NCBI RefSeq assembly: GCF_000808015.1
Contig: NZ_JWHR01000064.1
Location: 62,001-126,000 of the forward strand
DNA from: Terrisporobacter othiniensis
GTDB lineage: Bacteria; Bacillota; Clostridia; Peptostreptococcales; Peptostreptococcaceae
Reading direction: 5' to 3'
Length of the DNA: 64,000 bases
Below, in pieces: positions 8,760 through 18,000 of the stretch. Under the pieces are notes generated by a model, which ran no database searches, was not told the origin of the DNA, and saw only the letters and a program-made list of their open reading frames with translations. The number at the start of each line of letters is the position of its first letter. Positions within the stretch are counted from its first letter, which is position 1. The position numbers were made by a program, and so were the translations under genes.

Positions 8760-8855
8760 CTTATCAAGAGAGGTGGAGGGACTGGCCCTATGAAACCCAG
8801 CAACCGGTCGAAAGACAAAGGTGCTAATTCCTACAGAAGAATTCTGGAAGATAAG
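8760..8855 (+). ncRNA. SAM-I (S-box) riboswitch aptamer
   Basis: The sequence shows the canonical S-box blocks in order: CTTATCAAGAGAGG, GGAGGGACTGGCCC, TATGAAACCCAGCAACC, GGTGCTAATTCC, and the closing GGAAGATAAG that pairs with the first block as P1. The aptamer binds S-adenosylmethionine, and in this class ligand binding favours termination. It sits between a good promoter and a terminator hairpin upstream of the ECF transporter genes, so uptake should rise when SAM is low. Confidence 0.96.
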
Positions 8856-8866
8856 ATTACGTATAT

Positions 8867-8898
8867 AATCTCTTTCTTACCGGAAAGAGATTTTTTTA
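8867..8898 (+). terminator. riboswitch-controlled terminator
   Basis: AATCTCTTTC pairs with GAAAGAGATT around a short loop, followed by seven T. This is the expression platform of the SAM-I riboswitch. Confidence 0.92.
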
Positions 8899-9009
8899 TA
8901 TAAAATTTTAATCAAAACTCATATTTTAGTTAAATTATTTCTGATTTAAAATCAAATTATAAGGTAATAAAATAAATAGAATTAAAGGAAATGGAGAAAT
9001 ACAAGTAAT

Positions 9010-9558
9010 ATGATCAAAATAGATACAAAAACAATAGTGACAATCGGCGTTGCTGCTGCTCTTTATGGAGCCTTAGGATTTGTTGGAATTCCCATTGGTC
9101 CCAATACACAATTAAAACCTGCCATAGCACTACTTGCAATCTTTTCTGCTCTATTTGGTCCATTAGTTGGATTTTCAATGGGCTTTTTAGGTCATATGCT
9201 GACTGACATGATTGCTGGTTGGGGAATCTGGTGGGGCTGGGTAGCAAGCTCTGGTATTATGGGTCTTTTTATGGGCCTAGTTTTCAGATGCAAGAAATTT
9301 AGCATAAAAGATGGTTTATGCAATAAGTTCCACGTTTCATATCTTGTAATTACAGGTATGATTGGTATTATCTTAGCATTTATATTTGCTGCTGGTTTCG
9401 ACGTAGTTGTTATGGGTGAACCTTTAGACAAAATGAAAATTCAAGCTGCTCTTGCCATATTTACAAATGGAATAGTATTTTTGGGTATTGGAGTTCCAAC
9501 TATACTAGGTTTTGTTAGAGCAAATAAAAAAAATAGTGGATTAAAGATTGAGGACTAA
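9010..9558 (+). CDS. ECF transporter S component, UPF0397 type (MtsT-like)
   Basis: A 182-residue membrane protein with about five or six helices and the UPF0397/ECF S-component pattern: 'KTIVTIGVAAALYGALGF', then 'PNTQLKPAIALLAIFSALFG', 'GFLGHMLTDMI' and a tryptophan-rich turn (GWGIWWGWVASSGIMG). S components bind the substrate and pair with EcfA and EcfT. Control by a SAM riboswitch puts this gene with the MtsT group, for which methionine or a methionine precursor has been proposed; that substrate is inference. The ribosome site (GGAG at 8993) is rather far from the ATG. The 3' end of the gene lies inside an 18-bp inverted repeat. Confidence 0.88.
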   Translation: MIKIDTKTIVTIGVAAALYGALGFVGIPIGPNTQLKPAIALLAIFSALFGPLVGFSMGFLGHMLTDMIAGWGIWWGWVASSGIMGLFMGLVFRCKKFSIKDGLCNKFHVSYLVITGMIGIILAFIFAAGFDVVVMGEPLDKMKIQAALAIFTNGIVFLGIGVPTILGFVRANKKNSGLKIED

Positions 9559-9580
9559 AGTCTCAATCTTTAATCCACTA
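9536..9580. repeat. 18-bp perfect inverted repeat overlapping the stop codon
   Basis: AGTGGATTAAAGATTGAG at the end of the S-component gene is repeated inverted as CTCAATCTTTAATCCACT, nine bases apart. There is no T tract after it, so it is not a standard terminator. It could protect or process the mRNA 3' end, or mark the junction where the adjacent repeat array inserted. Confidence 0.85.
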
Positions 9581-9581
9581 T

Positions 9582-9761
9582 GGCGCCAACGATATGGCTT
9601 TGCTCGCGCTTCAGCCATCTCCGTTGCTTAAAATTTTTATAACATAGCGCCAACGATATGGCTTTGCTTACGCTTCAGCCATCTCCGTTGCTTAAAATTT
9701 TTATAACATAGCGCCAACGATATGGCTTTGCTTACGCTTCAGCCATCTCCGTTGCTTAAAA
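9582..9761 (-). repeat. CAACGG-type stem-loop repeat, copy B (three 64-bp tandem units)
   Basis: The motif GCGCCAACGATATGGC starts at 9583, 9647 and 9711, giving an exact 64-bp period. Units two and three are identical over the visible length and unit one differs in its loop (TTTGCTCGCGCTTCA versus TTTGCTTACGCTTCA). Each unit folds as CAACGATATGGC ... GCCATCTCCGTTG. The array sits inside the ECF operon. The phrase GAGGACTAAA at the S-component stop recurs at about 9778, just beyond the array. Confidence 0.9.
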
Positions 9762-9812
9762 TATCAATCTAAAAATCGAGGACTAAATAAAGTAAAAAAT
9801 AAGGAGAATATA

Positions 9813-11498
9813 ATGATAAGTTTTAAAAACTTTAGTTTTAAATACAACAATGTAGTTGATAAAACTTTAAAAAATATAGATATAACTATAAATAAAGGTG
9901 AAAAAGTCTTAATAGTAGGACCAAGCGGTTCTGGAAAATCTACTCTTTCTCATTGTATAAACGGACTTATTCCTTTTTCATACAGTGGTGAAATTGAAGG
10001 CGAACTTATAATAGATAATATTAAACCTTATGAAAAAAGTTTATCGGATGTAAGTAAAAAAGTCGGTACAATAATGCAAGATCAAGACTCTCAATTTATA
10101 GGCCTTTCTGTTGGGGAAGATGTTGCATTTAACTTTGAAAATGACGCCATACCAGTTAAAGAAATGAAAGTTAAAGTTGTAAATGCACTCGAATTAGTAA
10201 ACATGGTTGATTTTATTAATCACAGTCCTTATGAATTATCCGGAGGACAAAAACAAAGAGTCTCATTAGCTGGAGTTCTTGGCAATGATGCTGAAATACT
10301 TCTTTTCGATGAGCCTTTAGCTAACTTAGATCCAGCTAGCGGAAAAGAAGTCATGGAGTTAGTTAATAGTATTCATGAAAAAACAAACAAAACTATTATA
10401 ATAGTTGAACATAGAATTGAAGATGTTCTAGAACAAGCTTTTGATAAAGTTATTGTTATAGACAGAGGTGAAGTTAAAGCTATTGGTGCTCCTGATGATA
10501 TCTTAAAGTCAGACATATTGTCAAAAAGCGGACTTAAAGAACCTCTTTATGTATCTGCTATGAAATATGCCAATTGCAATCTAGATAAAATAAATAACTT
10601 AAGAGACTTCAATAACTTGGACGAAGACTCTAAAGAAAAAATTAAAAATTGGTTCAACAATGAATCTACAAATATTTCTATGAAGAACAATAATAAGGAA
10701 GAAAAAATTCTAGAGGTGAGGAACTTAACATTCTCTCATGATAAAAATAAAAATACTTTAGAAAATGTATCTTTCCACCTTAATAAAGGTGAAATTCTAG
10801 CTGTTCTAGGAAACAATGGTGCAGGAAAATCTACTTTATGCAGAGTTATAACAGGAATATTAAAATCTAAAGAAGGTAATATCTTCTTAAAAGACGAGTG
10901 TATAGACTCTTGGAGCATAAGTAAAAAAGGTTCTTCCATAGGATATGTGATGCAAAATCCAAATCAAATGATATCTCAACATATGATAAAGGACGAAATT
11001 GCCTTAGGATTAAAATGCAGAGGGTATTCAAAAGAAGAAATAGATACAAAAGTTGAAGAAGTTCTAAAAATTTGCGGTCTATACCCTTATAGAAACTGGC
11101 CAGTTACAGCACTTAGCTACGGTCAAAAGAAAAGAGTAACTATAGCATCTATTTTAGCAATAAATCCAGATGTCATAATTCTTGATGAGCCAACTGCTGG
11201 ACAAGATCACAAACACTATACTGAGTTTATGGAGTTTATAAAAACTTTAGCAAACAAAGGAATTTCTATAATCCTTATAACTCATGATATGCAATTAACA
11301 CTAGAGTATTGTGATAGAGCCATGGTACTTTCTGCTGGTAAAAAAATAGCAGACAATAAACCATCATGTATTTTAACTGATGAAAATATTATAAAACAAG
11401 CAAACTTAAAAGAAACGTCATTATCAACTTTAGCAAAAGCTATTGGTATAGAAACTCCAGATGATTTTGTACAGTTCTTTATAGATTATGAAAGATAG
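9813..11498 (+). CDS. ECF transporter ATPase, fused EcfA1-EcfA2
   Basis: A 561-residue protein with two complete ABC ATPase domains joined by a linker at about residues 255-295. Domain 1 has Walker A GPSGSGKST, signature LSGGQKQR and Walker B ILLFDEP. Domain 2 has GNNGAGKST, LSYGQKKR and VIILDEPT. Usually EcfA1 and EcfA2 are separate genes, but fused forms occur with dedicated S components. The start follows AAGGAGAATATA. It powers uptake with the S component upstream and EcfT downstream, which begins ten bases after its stop. The three-copy repeat array separates it from the S-component gene. Confidence 0.93.
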   Translation: MISFKNFSFKYNNVVDKTLKNIDITINKGEKVLIVGPSGSGKSTLSHCINGLIPFSYSGEIEGELIIDNIKPYEKSLSDVSKKVGTIMQDQDSQFIGLSVGEDVAFNFENDAIPVKEMKVKVVNALELVNMVDFINHSPYELSGGQKQRVSLAGVLGNDAEILLFDEPLANLDPASGKEVMELVNSIHEKTNKTIIIVEHRIEDVLEQAFDKVIVIDRGEVKAIGAPDDILKSDILSKSGLKEPLYVSAMKYANCNLDKINNLRDFNNLDEDSKEKIKNWFNNESTNISMKNNNKEEKILEVRNLTFSHDKNKNTLENVSFHLNKGEILAVLGNNGAGKSTLCRVITGILKSKEGNIFLKDECIDSWSISKKGSSIGYVMQNPNQMISQHMIKDEIALGLKCRGYSKEEIDTKVEEVLKICGLYPYRNWPVTALSYGQKKRVTIASILAINPDVIILDEPTAGQDHKHYTEFMEFIKTLANKGISIILITHDMQLTLEYCDRAMVLSAGKKIADNKPSCILTDENIIKQANLKETSLSTLAKAIGIETPDDFVQFFIDYER

Positions 11499-11508
11499 GT
11501 GAAAGACA

Positions 11509-12336
11509 ATGAGTAGAGCCCAAACTCTATATATTGAGGGTGACTCTATTTTCCATAGATTAAGTGGTGTAAGTAAAATATTATTATTCCTTACTTGGAC
11601 AATGATAACAGTAATGTTTCTTGATATAAGAGTGTTCTTAGTTATGGGAATAATTAGTACAATCATGCTTTATTTTGCACAAATACCATCAAAAACATTA
11701 AAACCACTACTATGGATAATGGTTGTTTTCAATATAATAAACGTAATTTTTATACTACTAATAACGCCACAGTATGGAAGTGAATTAGTAGGAACAAACA
11801 CAAAACTAATCAACATAGGATATGCATATATAAACAAAGAGACTCTATTCTATGTTTTAACTATATCATTAAAATATGCAGTACTAATGCCAATAACTGC
11901 TATTTTTATATTCACAACACATCCAAGTGAATTTGCCAGCAGTTTGAACAAAATAGGTATACCATATAAAATTGCTTATGCTGTAAATATAGCATTTAGA
12001 TATATCCCTGATGTACAACGTGAGTACAGAGATATTCTAGATGCTCAACAAGCAAGGGGACTAGCATTCCACAAAGGCGAAGGTAGCATCGGCGAGATTT
12101 TAAGAAATTACACTACAATATTCGTACCATTAGTTTCTTCTTCTATTAAAAGAATTGAAACTGTTTCAAATGCTATGGAACTAAGATCTTTTGGTAAGAA
12201 AAGAAAAAGAACTTGGTATAGTTATGAAAAGCTAAAGGGCGTGGACTTTGCTTTTATAGCAGGATGTATTATAGTTTTTGCTATGGCAATTTATCTAAAA
12301 AACAATATAATAACTGGATTTTATTATCCTTTATAA
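11509..12336 (+). CDS. ECF transporter transmembrane component EcfT
   Basis: A 275-residue membrane protein with about five helices. The cytoplasmic coupling region is clear: 'YIPDVQREYRDILDAQQARG' followed later by 'ETVSNAMELRSFG', the two Ala-Arg-Gly-type motifs that contact the ATPase domains. It ends the SAM-riboswitch operon and starts ten bases after the fused ATPase gene with AGGTGAAAGACA before the ATG. The set S, AA, T suggests a dedicated (group I) ECF transporter. Confidence 0.92.
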   Translation: MSRAQTLYIEGDSIFHRLSGVSKILLFLTWTMITVMFLDIRVFLVMGIISTIMLYFAQIPSKTLKPLLWIMVVFNIINVIFILLITPQYGSELVGTNTKLINIGYAYINKETLFYVLTISLKYAVLMPITAIFIFTTHPSEFASSLNKIGIPYKIAYAVNIAFRYIPDVQREYRDILDAQQARGLAFHKGEGSIGEILRNYTTIFVPLVSSSIKRIETVSNAMELRSFGKKRKRTWYSYEKLKGVDFAFIAGCIIVFAMAIYLKNNIITGFYYPL

Positions 12337-12379
12337 AAATAACCTGGGTTCATATAGTATGATTACCCAGGTTATTTTT
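12335..12379 (+). terminator. bidirectional Rho-independent terminator
   Basis: AAAAATAACCTGGGT pairs perfectly with ACCCAGGTTATTTTT around a 15-base loop. It closes the ECF operon and the converging VanZ-like gene. Confidence 0.93.
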
Positions 12380-12420
12380 ATAACATTATAATTTATTATC
12401 TATTTAACTAAAATTAGCAT

Positions 12421-12957
12421 TTAATTTTCAAACTTTTCAAGACTATCATCTGCTTCTCTAAATCTTTTAAATATACATTTAAACCCTTTTCCAAATAAAA
12501 ATATAAATGATAGTATTAAAATCGACAGTAATGCTCCTGATGAATCTATAAATACATCTGTTAAACTACCTTCTCTGCCTAAAATTTGTAGTTGTCTTCT
12601 TTCATCATATACTGCATATAAAAGTGTAAGGGTAAATGAAATACATGCCGAAAATATTACTTGTCTTGATAGTATGTATATTACTATCATCATAAAGCCA
12701 CCTATTATAGCATACATGGCAAAATGAGCTGCTTTTCTTACTAAAATATTTTTACTATGACCTTTTAATGCATTCTTTATTCCATCTTTTATTTTTATTA
12801 GAGTTTCATTTTCTAGAGTTACTCTATCTCTTATTTCTTCCACTATATTAACTACAGTATTAGACTGTATTGAAGAAGACTCTCCATCTTGGCTAGAAAA
12901 ATAATACATAGTTCCCATACTTACTATTAACAGCAGTATACATATGACTTTTTTCAT
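12421..12957 (-). CDS. VanZ-family membrane protein
   Basis: A 178-residue protein with four membrane helices and the VanZ motifs: FSSQDGESSS after helix 1, 'VRKAAHFAMYAIIGGF' at helix 2, an ERRQLQ-type 'DE..Q' segment and 'GSLTDVFIDSSGALLSI' before the last helix. VanZ was first seen in glycopeptide-resistance loci, and distant relatives occur widely near wall-polymer genes with unknown function. The start follows GGAGGACATAG. Other members lie at 42580 and, broken, at 29641. Confidence 0.88.
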   Translation of the reverse strand: MKKVICILLLIVSMGTMYYFSSQDGESSSIQSNTVVNIVEEIRDRVTLENETLIKIKDGIKNALKGHSKNILVRKAAHFAMYAIIGGFMMIVIYILSRQVIFSACISFTLTLLYAVYDERRQLQILGREGSLTDVFIDSSGALLSILILSFIFLFGKGFKCIFKRFREADDSLEKFEN

Positions 12958-13200
12958 CTATGTCCTCCTTATTAATCTGCATTATACACTTTTCTACATA
13001 TACTAATATATTCTAACATACTCATTTTTTTCTTACAATGTTTATCACATACATTTTATTACAAAAGTATAACTTTTATTTTTTTATTATTTACGGTATA
13101 ATTATACATATGTTTACACATTTAGATAATAATCTTATTTTTTACATGTGTAGATAAACAAATTAAATATTAACTAGCAAGGTCAAGAAGGGAAAAAGAA

Positions 13201-14199
13201 ATGTCAAAACTAAAAAAAACTATAATAGCACTTTTATGTCTATTAGTGGCGGTTCCTCTGTTTGTATTTGGATTTATTTACTTTAAATTAGGTTCAATAC
13301 ATGAAAGCACTGATTATATTTCAAAAATAGATGAAGTTAAAGGTGTAACTAATATTCTCTTAACTGGTATTGATGCTAGACCTGGAGAGACAGCATCAAG
13401 AACTGATTCTATGATGATTCTTACTATAGACAATAATAACAAAAGTGTTAAACTAACTTCACTAGCTCGTGATACTTATGTACAATTACCAGGACGTGCT
13501 CCAGGAAAACTCAATACTGCCTATTTCTGGGGTAAAGAATCTATGCTTTTCGAAACTATAGAAAATGAATTTGGTATTGGACTTGACAAAATAATTCAAG
13601 TTGATTTCAATGCTTTAATGAGTATTGTTGATGTACTTGGAGGTGTAGAGGTTAATGTGCCTGCTAACAACTTAGCTGAAATTAATAAATATGCAAAAAA
13701 ATGTTATGGTGTATATACTTCATCAAGTAAAGGTGAGTTCCAACAAATAACATCGCCAGGAAAACAAACTTTAAATGGTTATCAAGCATTAGGTTTTTCA
13801 CGTGTTAGAAAAGTAGACAGTGCAATAGATAGAGATGAAAGACAGCAGGAAGTACTTATGGCAATAACTGATAAAGCTAAATCAATGCCTATAACAAAAT
13901 ATCCCCAGCTATTAAATACTATACTTCCTTATGTAAAAACTAACTTAAGCAGTTCGGAACTATTAAATTTAGGTATAACTGCATTAGGAATAATAAATAG
14001 TAGTGATGATATTAAAACCGCAGAATTCCCAATCATCGATGATGTTCATGTAAAGGGTGGTATCTATAAAAATGCTGGATGGGTTTGGCTATATGATAAA
14101 AACTCAACAGTTGTACTTCAGGACTTTATATATAAAGATATAGATATGGAAGATAATGAATATTTAAATGATAATAGTAAAATACAACTTAACTACTAA
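13201..14199 (+). CDS. LCP (LytR-CpsA-Psr) family glycopolymer ligase
   Basis: A 332-residue paralogue of the LCP protein at 6406, with one N-terminal membrane helix (residues 7-28) and a full LCP domain. Catalytic positions are kept: D59 and R60 in GIDARPG, R67 and D69 in RTD, R90 and D91 in SLARDTY, and a distal arginine cluster FSRVRKVDSAIDRDERQQ. The start follows AAGGGAAAAAGAA, and TATAAT at 13097-13102 is a likely -10. It lies just outside the surface polysaccharide locus, where its expected job would be attachment of that polymer to peptidoglycan. Confidence 0.93.
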   Translation: MSKLKKTIIALLCLLVAVPLFVFGFIYFKLGSIHESTDYISKIDEVKGVTNILLTGIDARPGETASRTDSMMILTIDNNNKSVKLTSLARDTYVQLPGRAPGKLNTAYFWGKESMLFETIENEFGIGLDKIIQVDFNALMSIVDVLGGVEVNVPANNLAEINKYAKKCYGVYTSSSKGEFQQITSPGKQTLNGYQALGFSRVRKVDSAIDRDERQQEVLMAITDKAKSMPITKYPQLLNTILPYVKTNLSSSELLNLGITALGIINSSDDIKTAEFPIIDDVHVKGGIYKNAGWVWLYDKNSTVVLQDFIYKDIDMEDNEYLNDNSKIQLNY

Positions 14200-14241
14200 A
14201 TCTATGAATTTTACTCACCAACAAAAACTAAATAATCAAAT

Positions 14242-14280
14242 AAAAAAGTAGGAAATATAATATAATTTTCCTACTTTTTT
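14242..14280. terminator. bidirectional Rho-independent terminator
   Basis: AAAAAAGTAGGAAA pairs with TTTCCTACTTTTTT. It is shared by the converging LCP gene and gtaB. Confidence 0.92.
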
Positions 14281-14287
14281 GTTTAAT

Positions 14288-15175
14288 CTATTTAATTGAT
14301 ATAGAATAGTCAGATTTACTTCTTAAAAACTCTATAAAGTCATTCCTAAGTTCTGGTCTTTTTAGTGCAAAATCAACTGTAGCTTCTAAAAATCCTAATT
14401 TATCTCCAACATCATATCTTCTTCCTTCAAAGTTATATGCATATATAGCCTCTTTTGTAGCTAAAGTTTGAAGTGCATCAGTAAGTTGAATTTCCCCACC
14501 TTTTCCTGGTTCTTGATTTTCTAATATATTAAATATTTCAGGTGTTATTATATATCTTCCTAATATAGCTATGTTCGACGGAGCCTCTTCAACCGATGGC
14601 TTTTCAACCATATCTTTAACTTTATAAACTCTATCTTCTATATGTTTAACATCAAGTATTCCATACTTGTCTACATTTTCTCTTGCAACTTCTTGAACTC
14701 CTAAAATTGAAGTTTTATACTCATCATAAGCCTGTATCATTTGCTTTAAACACGGAGTTTCAGCATCCACTATATCATCTCCTAGTAAAACCGCAAATGG
14801 CTCATTCCCTATAAAACTTTTAGCACAATGTACTGCATGTCCAAGTCCCTTAGGCTCTTTTTGTCTTATATAATGTATATTAACCATGTTTGATATTTCT
14901 TGAACCATACTTAGCATTTCTTTTTTTCCTTTTTGTTCAAGCTCTAACTCTAATTCTACAGATCTGTCAAAGTGGTCTTCTATAGATTTTTTATTCCTAC
15001 CTGTAACTATTAATATTTCTTCTATTCCAGACTCGATAGCTTCTTCTATAATATATTGAAGCGTTGGCTTATCAACTATTGGTAACATTTCCTTTGCTTG
15101 TGATTTAGTAGCAGGTAAAAATCTAGTTCCTAATCCTGCTGCCGGTATAATTGCTTTTCTAACTGTTTTGTTCAT
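14288..15175 (-). CDS. gtaB: UTP-glucose-1-phosphate uridylyltransferase (copy 1 of 3)
   Basis: A 295-residue nucleotidyltransferase that makes UDP-glucose from UTP and glucose-1-phosphate. The nucleotide-binding start 'KAIIPAAGLGTRFLPATKS' with QAKEMLPIVDKP, the GDDIVD metal site and 'RYIITPEIF' are all intact. UDP-glucose feeds the dehydrogenase at 26004 and polymer synthesis. It is the last gene of the leftward polysaccharide locus, with its own ribosome site GGGAGAAAAAG and a terminator upstream at 15405, so it may also be transcribed alone. Two nearly identical paralogues are at 28693 and 37802. Confidence 0.95.
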   Translation of the reverse strand: MNKTVRKAIIPAAGLGTRFLPATKSQAKEMLPIVDKPTLQYIIEEAIESGIEEILIVTGRNKKSIEDHFDRSVELELELEQKGKKEMLSMVQEISNMVNIHYIRQKEPKGLGHAVHCAKSFIGNEPFAVLLGDDIVDAETPCLKQMIQAYDEYKTSILGVQEVARENVDKYGILDVKHIEDRVYKVKDMVEKPSVEEAPSNIAILGRYIITPEIFNILENQEPGKGGEIQLTDALQTLATKEAIYAYNFEGRRYDVGDKLGFLEATVDFALKRPELRNDFIEFLRSKSDYSISIK

Positions 15176-15404
15176 CTTTTTCTCCCATTTTACTACTATC
15201 TAATTTTAATCACTATAAATTCCATATTATAGTATATCTTAATCTTCTATATCTGTACATACTTTCTCTGAAATAAAAAATTTGCTTCACTCATGCCCAA
15301 TGATGTATTTTTACTTCACTTTAGATGCATCTGGAACTCCATTTAAATAGATTAAAATTTATAATTTGTCTACAAATAATATAAATTATAAATTCCTTTA
15401 ATGT

Positions 15405-15440
15405 AAAAAAGCCATTCCTATATAATATAGGAATAGGCTT
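15405..15440 (-). terminator. Rho-independent terminator
   Basis: On the minus strand AAGCCTATTCCTATA pairs with TATAGGAATGGCTT and is followed by T. It lies just after the epimerase stop at 15449. Confidence 0.88.
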
Positions 15441-15448
15441 CTATACAA

Positions 15449-16483
15449 TTAACTACAATAATATTCTTTATACCATCTGGCAAATTTTCTTAAGCCATCT
15501 TCCAAAGAAGTAGACGGTTTAAAATTAAAATCTTGAACTAAATCATCTACATCAGCATATGTTTGATAAACATCTCCTGGTTGCATTGGTAAAAACTCTC
15601 TTTCCCCTTCTTTTTCTATTATACCTTCCTCAATCAAACATTTTTCTAAAGTTTCTACAAAGTATAACAATGATTCTGGTTGATTATTACCTATATTATA
15701 AACTTTATATTTAGCACCATCTTCAGTTTCATCTGGTATTTTCCCCATTACATTTATTACACCTTCTACTATATCATCAATGTACGTAAAGTCACGTCGC
15801 ATATCCCCATAATTAAATATTTGAATCTTTTCACCTTTAACTAATTTATTCGTAAATCCAAAGTAAGCCATATCTGGTCTTCCCATCGGCCCATAAACAG
15901 TGAAAAATCTAAGTCCTGTACAAGGTATTTTGTATAATTTTGAATATGCATGCGCCATTAACTCATTAGATTTTTTAGTAGCTGCATAAAGTGACACAGG
16001 GTTATCTACTTTATCATCTGTCGAATACGGTACTTTTTTATTTGCACCATACACAGATGACGACGATGCATAAACTAAATGTTCTACTGGATGTCTACCT
16101 TCATCATAAGAGTGTCTACATGCTTCTAATATATTGAAAAATCCAGTCATATTTGAGTCCATATATGCCTTAGGATTTATTATGGAATAACGAACACCAG
16201 CTTGAGCGCCTAGATTAACCACTATATCTGGTTCATAGTTTAGGAATATATCATTTATAAATTTATCATCTGCTAAATCACCTTTAACAAATGTATATTC
16301 TTTATAATTTTCTAATTGAGTTAATCTGTCTTTTTTTAGTTGAACTTCATAATAATCATTCATATTATCTATGCCAACTACCTTCATTCCTTTTTCTAAT
16401 AATTCTTTTGATAAGAAGTAACCGATAAATCCAGCTCCTCCTGTTACTAGTATTGTTTTTTTGATATTTAATAAATTATTCAT
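15449..16483 (-). CDS. NAD-dependent UDP-sugar epimerase, UDP-glucuronate 4-epimerase-like
   Basis: A 344-residue extended short-chain dehydrogenase. The NAD-binding GGAGFIG lies at residues 15-21, DNMNDYYEVQLKKDRL follows as in UDP-glucuronate epimerases, and the active site shows ASSSSVYG and YAATKKSNE. 'GLRFFTVYGPMGRPDMA' is typical of the glucuronate 4-epimerase/LpsL group. It would turn UDP-glucuronate, made by the dehydrogenase at 26004, into UDP-galacturonate. It is the penultimate gene of the leftward locus. A plain GalE function is less likely. Confidence 0.88.
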   Translation of the reverse strand: MNNLLNIKKTILVTGGAGFIGYFLSKELLEKGMKVVGIDNMNDYYEVQLKKDRLTQLENYKEYTFVKGDLADDKFINDIFLNYEPDIVVNLGAQAGVRYSIINPKAYMDSNMTGFFNILEACRHSYDEGRHPVEHLVYASSSSVYGANKKVPYSTDDKVDNPVSLYAATKKSNELMAHAYSKLYKIPCTGLRFFTVYGPMGRPDMAYFGFTNKLVKGEKIQIFNYGDMRRDFTYIDDIVEGVINVMGKIPDETEDGAKYKVYNIGNNQPESLLYFVETLEKCLIEEGIIEKEGEREFLPMQPGDVYQTYADVDDLVQDFNFKPSTSLEDGLRKFARWYKEYYCS

Positions 16484-16535
16484 TTTTTCACCTATACTTT
16501 TACAATTAATATAATTAGTAATAATATACCTATTT

Positions 16536-17987
16536 TTATCTTTGAAGAAGCATTCTTTTTTTGATTTTTTTTGTAGTACTCATTATTATTTCATCTTTAG
16601 TAATTAGTAAATATAAAGCTCCTAATAATAAGTATGTTACTCCTCCTACTACAACTTCTACTATCAAAGTTAATATTGAAGCTCCCATATAATTTCCTAT
16701 CATACGAACTACTAAATACATTATACCACCTGGTATTGTAAATAGTATAAAACTTCTAATATATGATACAATAGGTAATTTTTTCCTCACATAAAAAGCT
16801 TGTACTACACATACAGATATCTCTGCAAATACTGTTCCAATCACGGTTCCCATAGCTTGTAACCTACTAATTAATAATAAGTTTATTATAACATTCACTA
16901 TAGCACCTGTAAAAACAGATACTATATATATTTTATCTTCGCAACTAGGTATCAAATATTGTGTTCTTATTATGTTTGCAAATGCTATAAAAGGAACTGT
17001 AATGGCTAGTACAGTAATTAAAGGTCCGCAGACTAAAAATTCATCACCAAAAAATACTGGAACAAACTCATGAGATATACTCGCTATTCCAAATCCTAAA
17101 GCAAAAGCTATAAACATTATATACTTCATTGATATCTTTATATACTTTTGTGTTTCCTTATTATCTCCCTTAGCAATCATATTCGACATTCTAGGTAACA
17201 TTACAGTTCCAAATGCAGTTATAATCGTCATGGGTATATTAATAATCTTTTCTGAGTTTTCATAAAAACCAACTTGAGTCTTTGTTGCAAGACTACCAAG
17301 CATTATTTTATCCATAACTTTATATAAACTTACTGCAATAGCTGGTATAAATAATACCGCCATTGGCTTTAGATGTATTTCAACTTCTTTCCATGTAGGT
17401 TTTACAAAAGATACATATCTTCTTAGGAAGAACCACACTATAGATTGACTTATAAATGACCCTAATGCCATTATAGTTACATATATCCAAAGATCATTTT
17501 TTGATTTTACAAAAGTAAATATTAAAACTACTGTAAGTATTTTTATGATTGTATTTCTTGTTACGGTAAGCTTAAACTTCTCTATTCCAAAATAAAACCA
17601 GTTTATATCAAATAGTGCTCCAAGTACGTAAGTCCCTTGGATAAATACATACAGTCTATTTTCTTTTACTATGAATAATGCATAAAATATATAAGCAAAT
17701 ATTACAAATACTGATATCAATGCATGTAAACAAAATATACTACTAAATGTTCTATTTAAATCCTCTCTATTGTCCCTTGATTTAGCAATCATACGATTAC
17801 CATAATTTTTTATTCCTAGCATAGCAAATAAAACAAAGTAATTTGCTATAGAATAGGTATATGAATATATACCTATTTTTTCAGCGCCTAAAACTCTTGA
17901 TATATACGGTGATGTTACAAGAGGTAACAAAATAATTAATAATTCATAGGCACTTTGATATATAAAATTCATCTTTAATTTACTCAT
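16536..17987 (-). CDS. Wzx-type polysaccharide flippase
   Basis: A 483-residue membrane protein with 12-14 helices and the MATE-like fold of Wzx/RfbX. The start 'YQSAYELLIILLPLVTSPYI' and 'VLGAEKIGIYSYTYSIANYF' are typical. It moves undecaprenyl-linked repeat units across the membrane for Wzy. The start follows TTAGGAG. It lies 13 bases after the GT2 gene and is part of the leftward polysaccharide operon. Confidence 0.93.
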   Translation of the reverse strand: MSKLKMNFIYQSAYELLIILLPLVTSPYISRVLGAEKIGIYSYTYSIANYFVLFAMLGIKNYGNRMIAKSRDNREDLNRTFSSIFCLHALISVFVIFAYIFYALFIVKENRLYVFIQGTYVLGALFDINWFYFGIEKFKLTVTRNTIIKILTVVLIFTFVKSKNDLWIYVTIMALGSFISQSIVWFFLRRYVSFVKPTWKEVEIHLKPMAVLFIPAIAVSLYKVMDKIMLGSLATKTQVGFYENSEKIINIPMTIITAFGTVMLPRMSNMIAKGDNKETQKYIKISMKYIMFIAFALGFGIASISHEFVPVFFGDEFLVCGPLITVLAITVPFIAFANIIRTQYLIPSCEDKIYIVSVFTGAIVNVIINLLLISRLQAMGTVIGTVFAEISVCVVQAFYVRKKLPIVSYIRSFILFTIPGGIMYLVVRMIGNYMGASILTLIVEVVVGGVTYLLLGALYLLITKDEIIMSTTKKIKKRMLLQR

Positions 17988-18000
17988 AACTACTCCTAAT

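Noticed and set aside
9582..9761. Three regular 64-bp repeats as a CRISPR array
   Set aside because: The units are contiguous without unique spacers, there are no cas genes, and the units belong to the dispersed stem-loop family.
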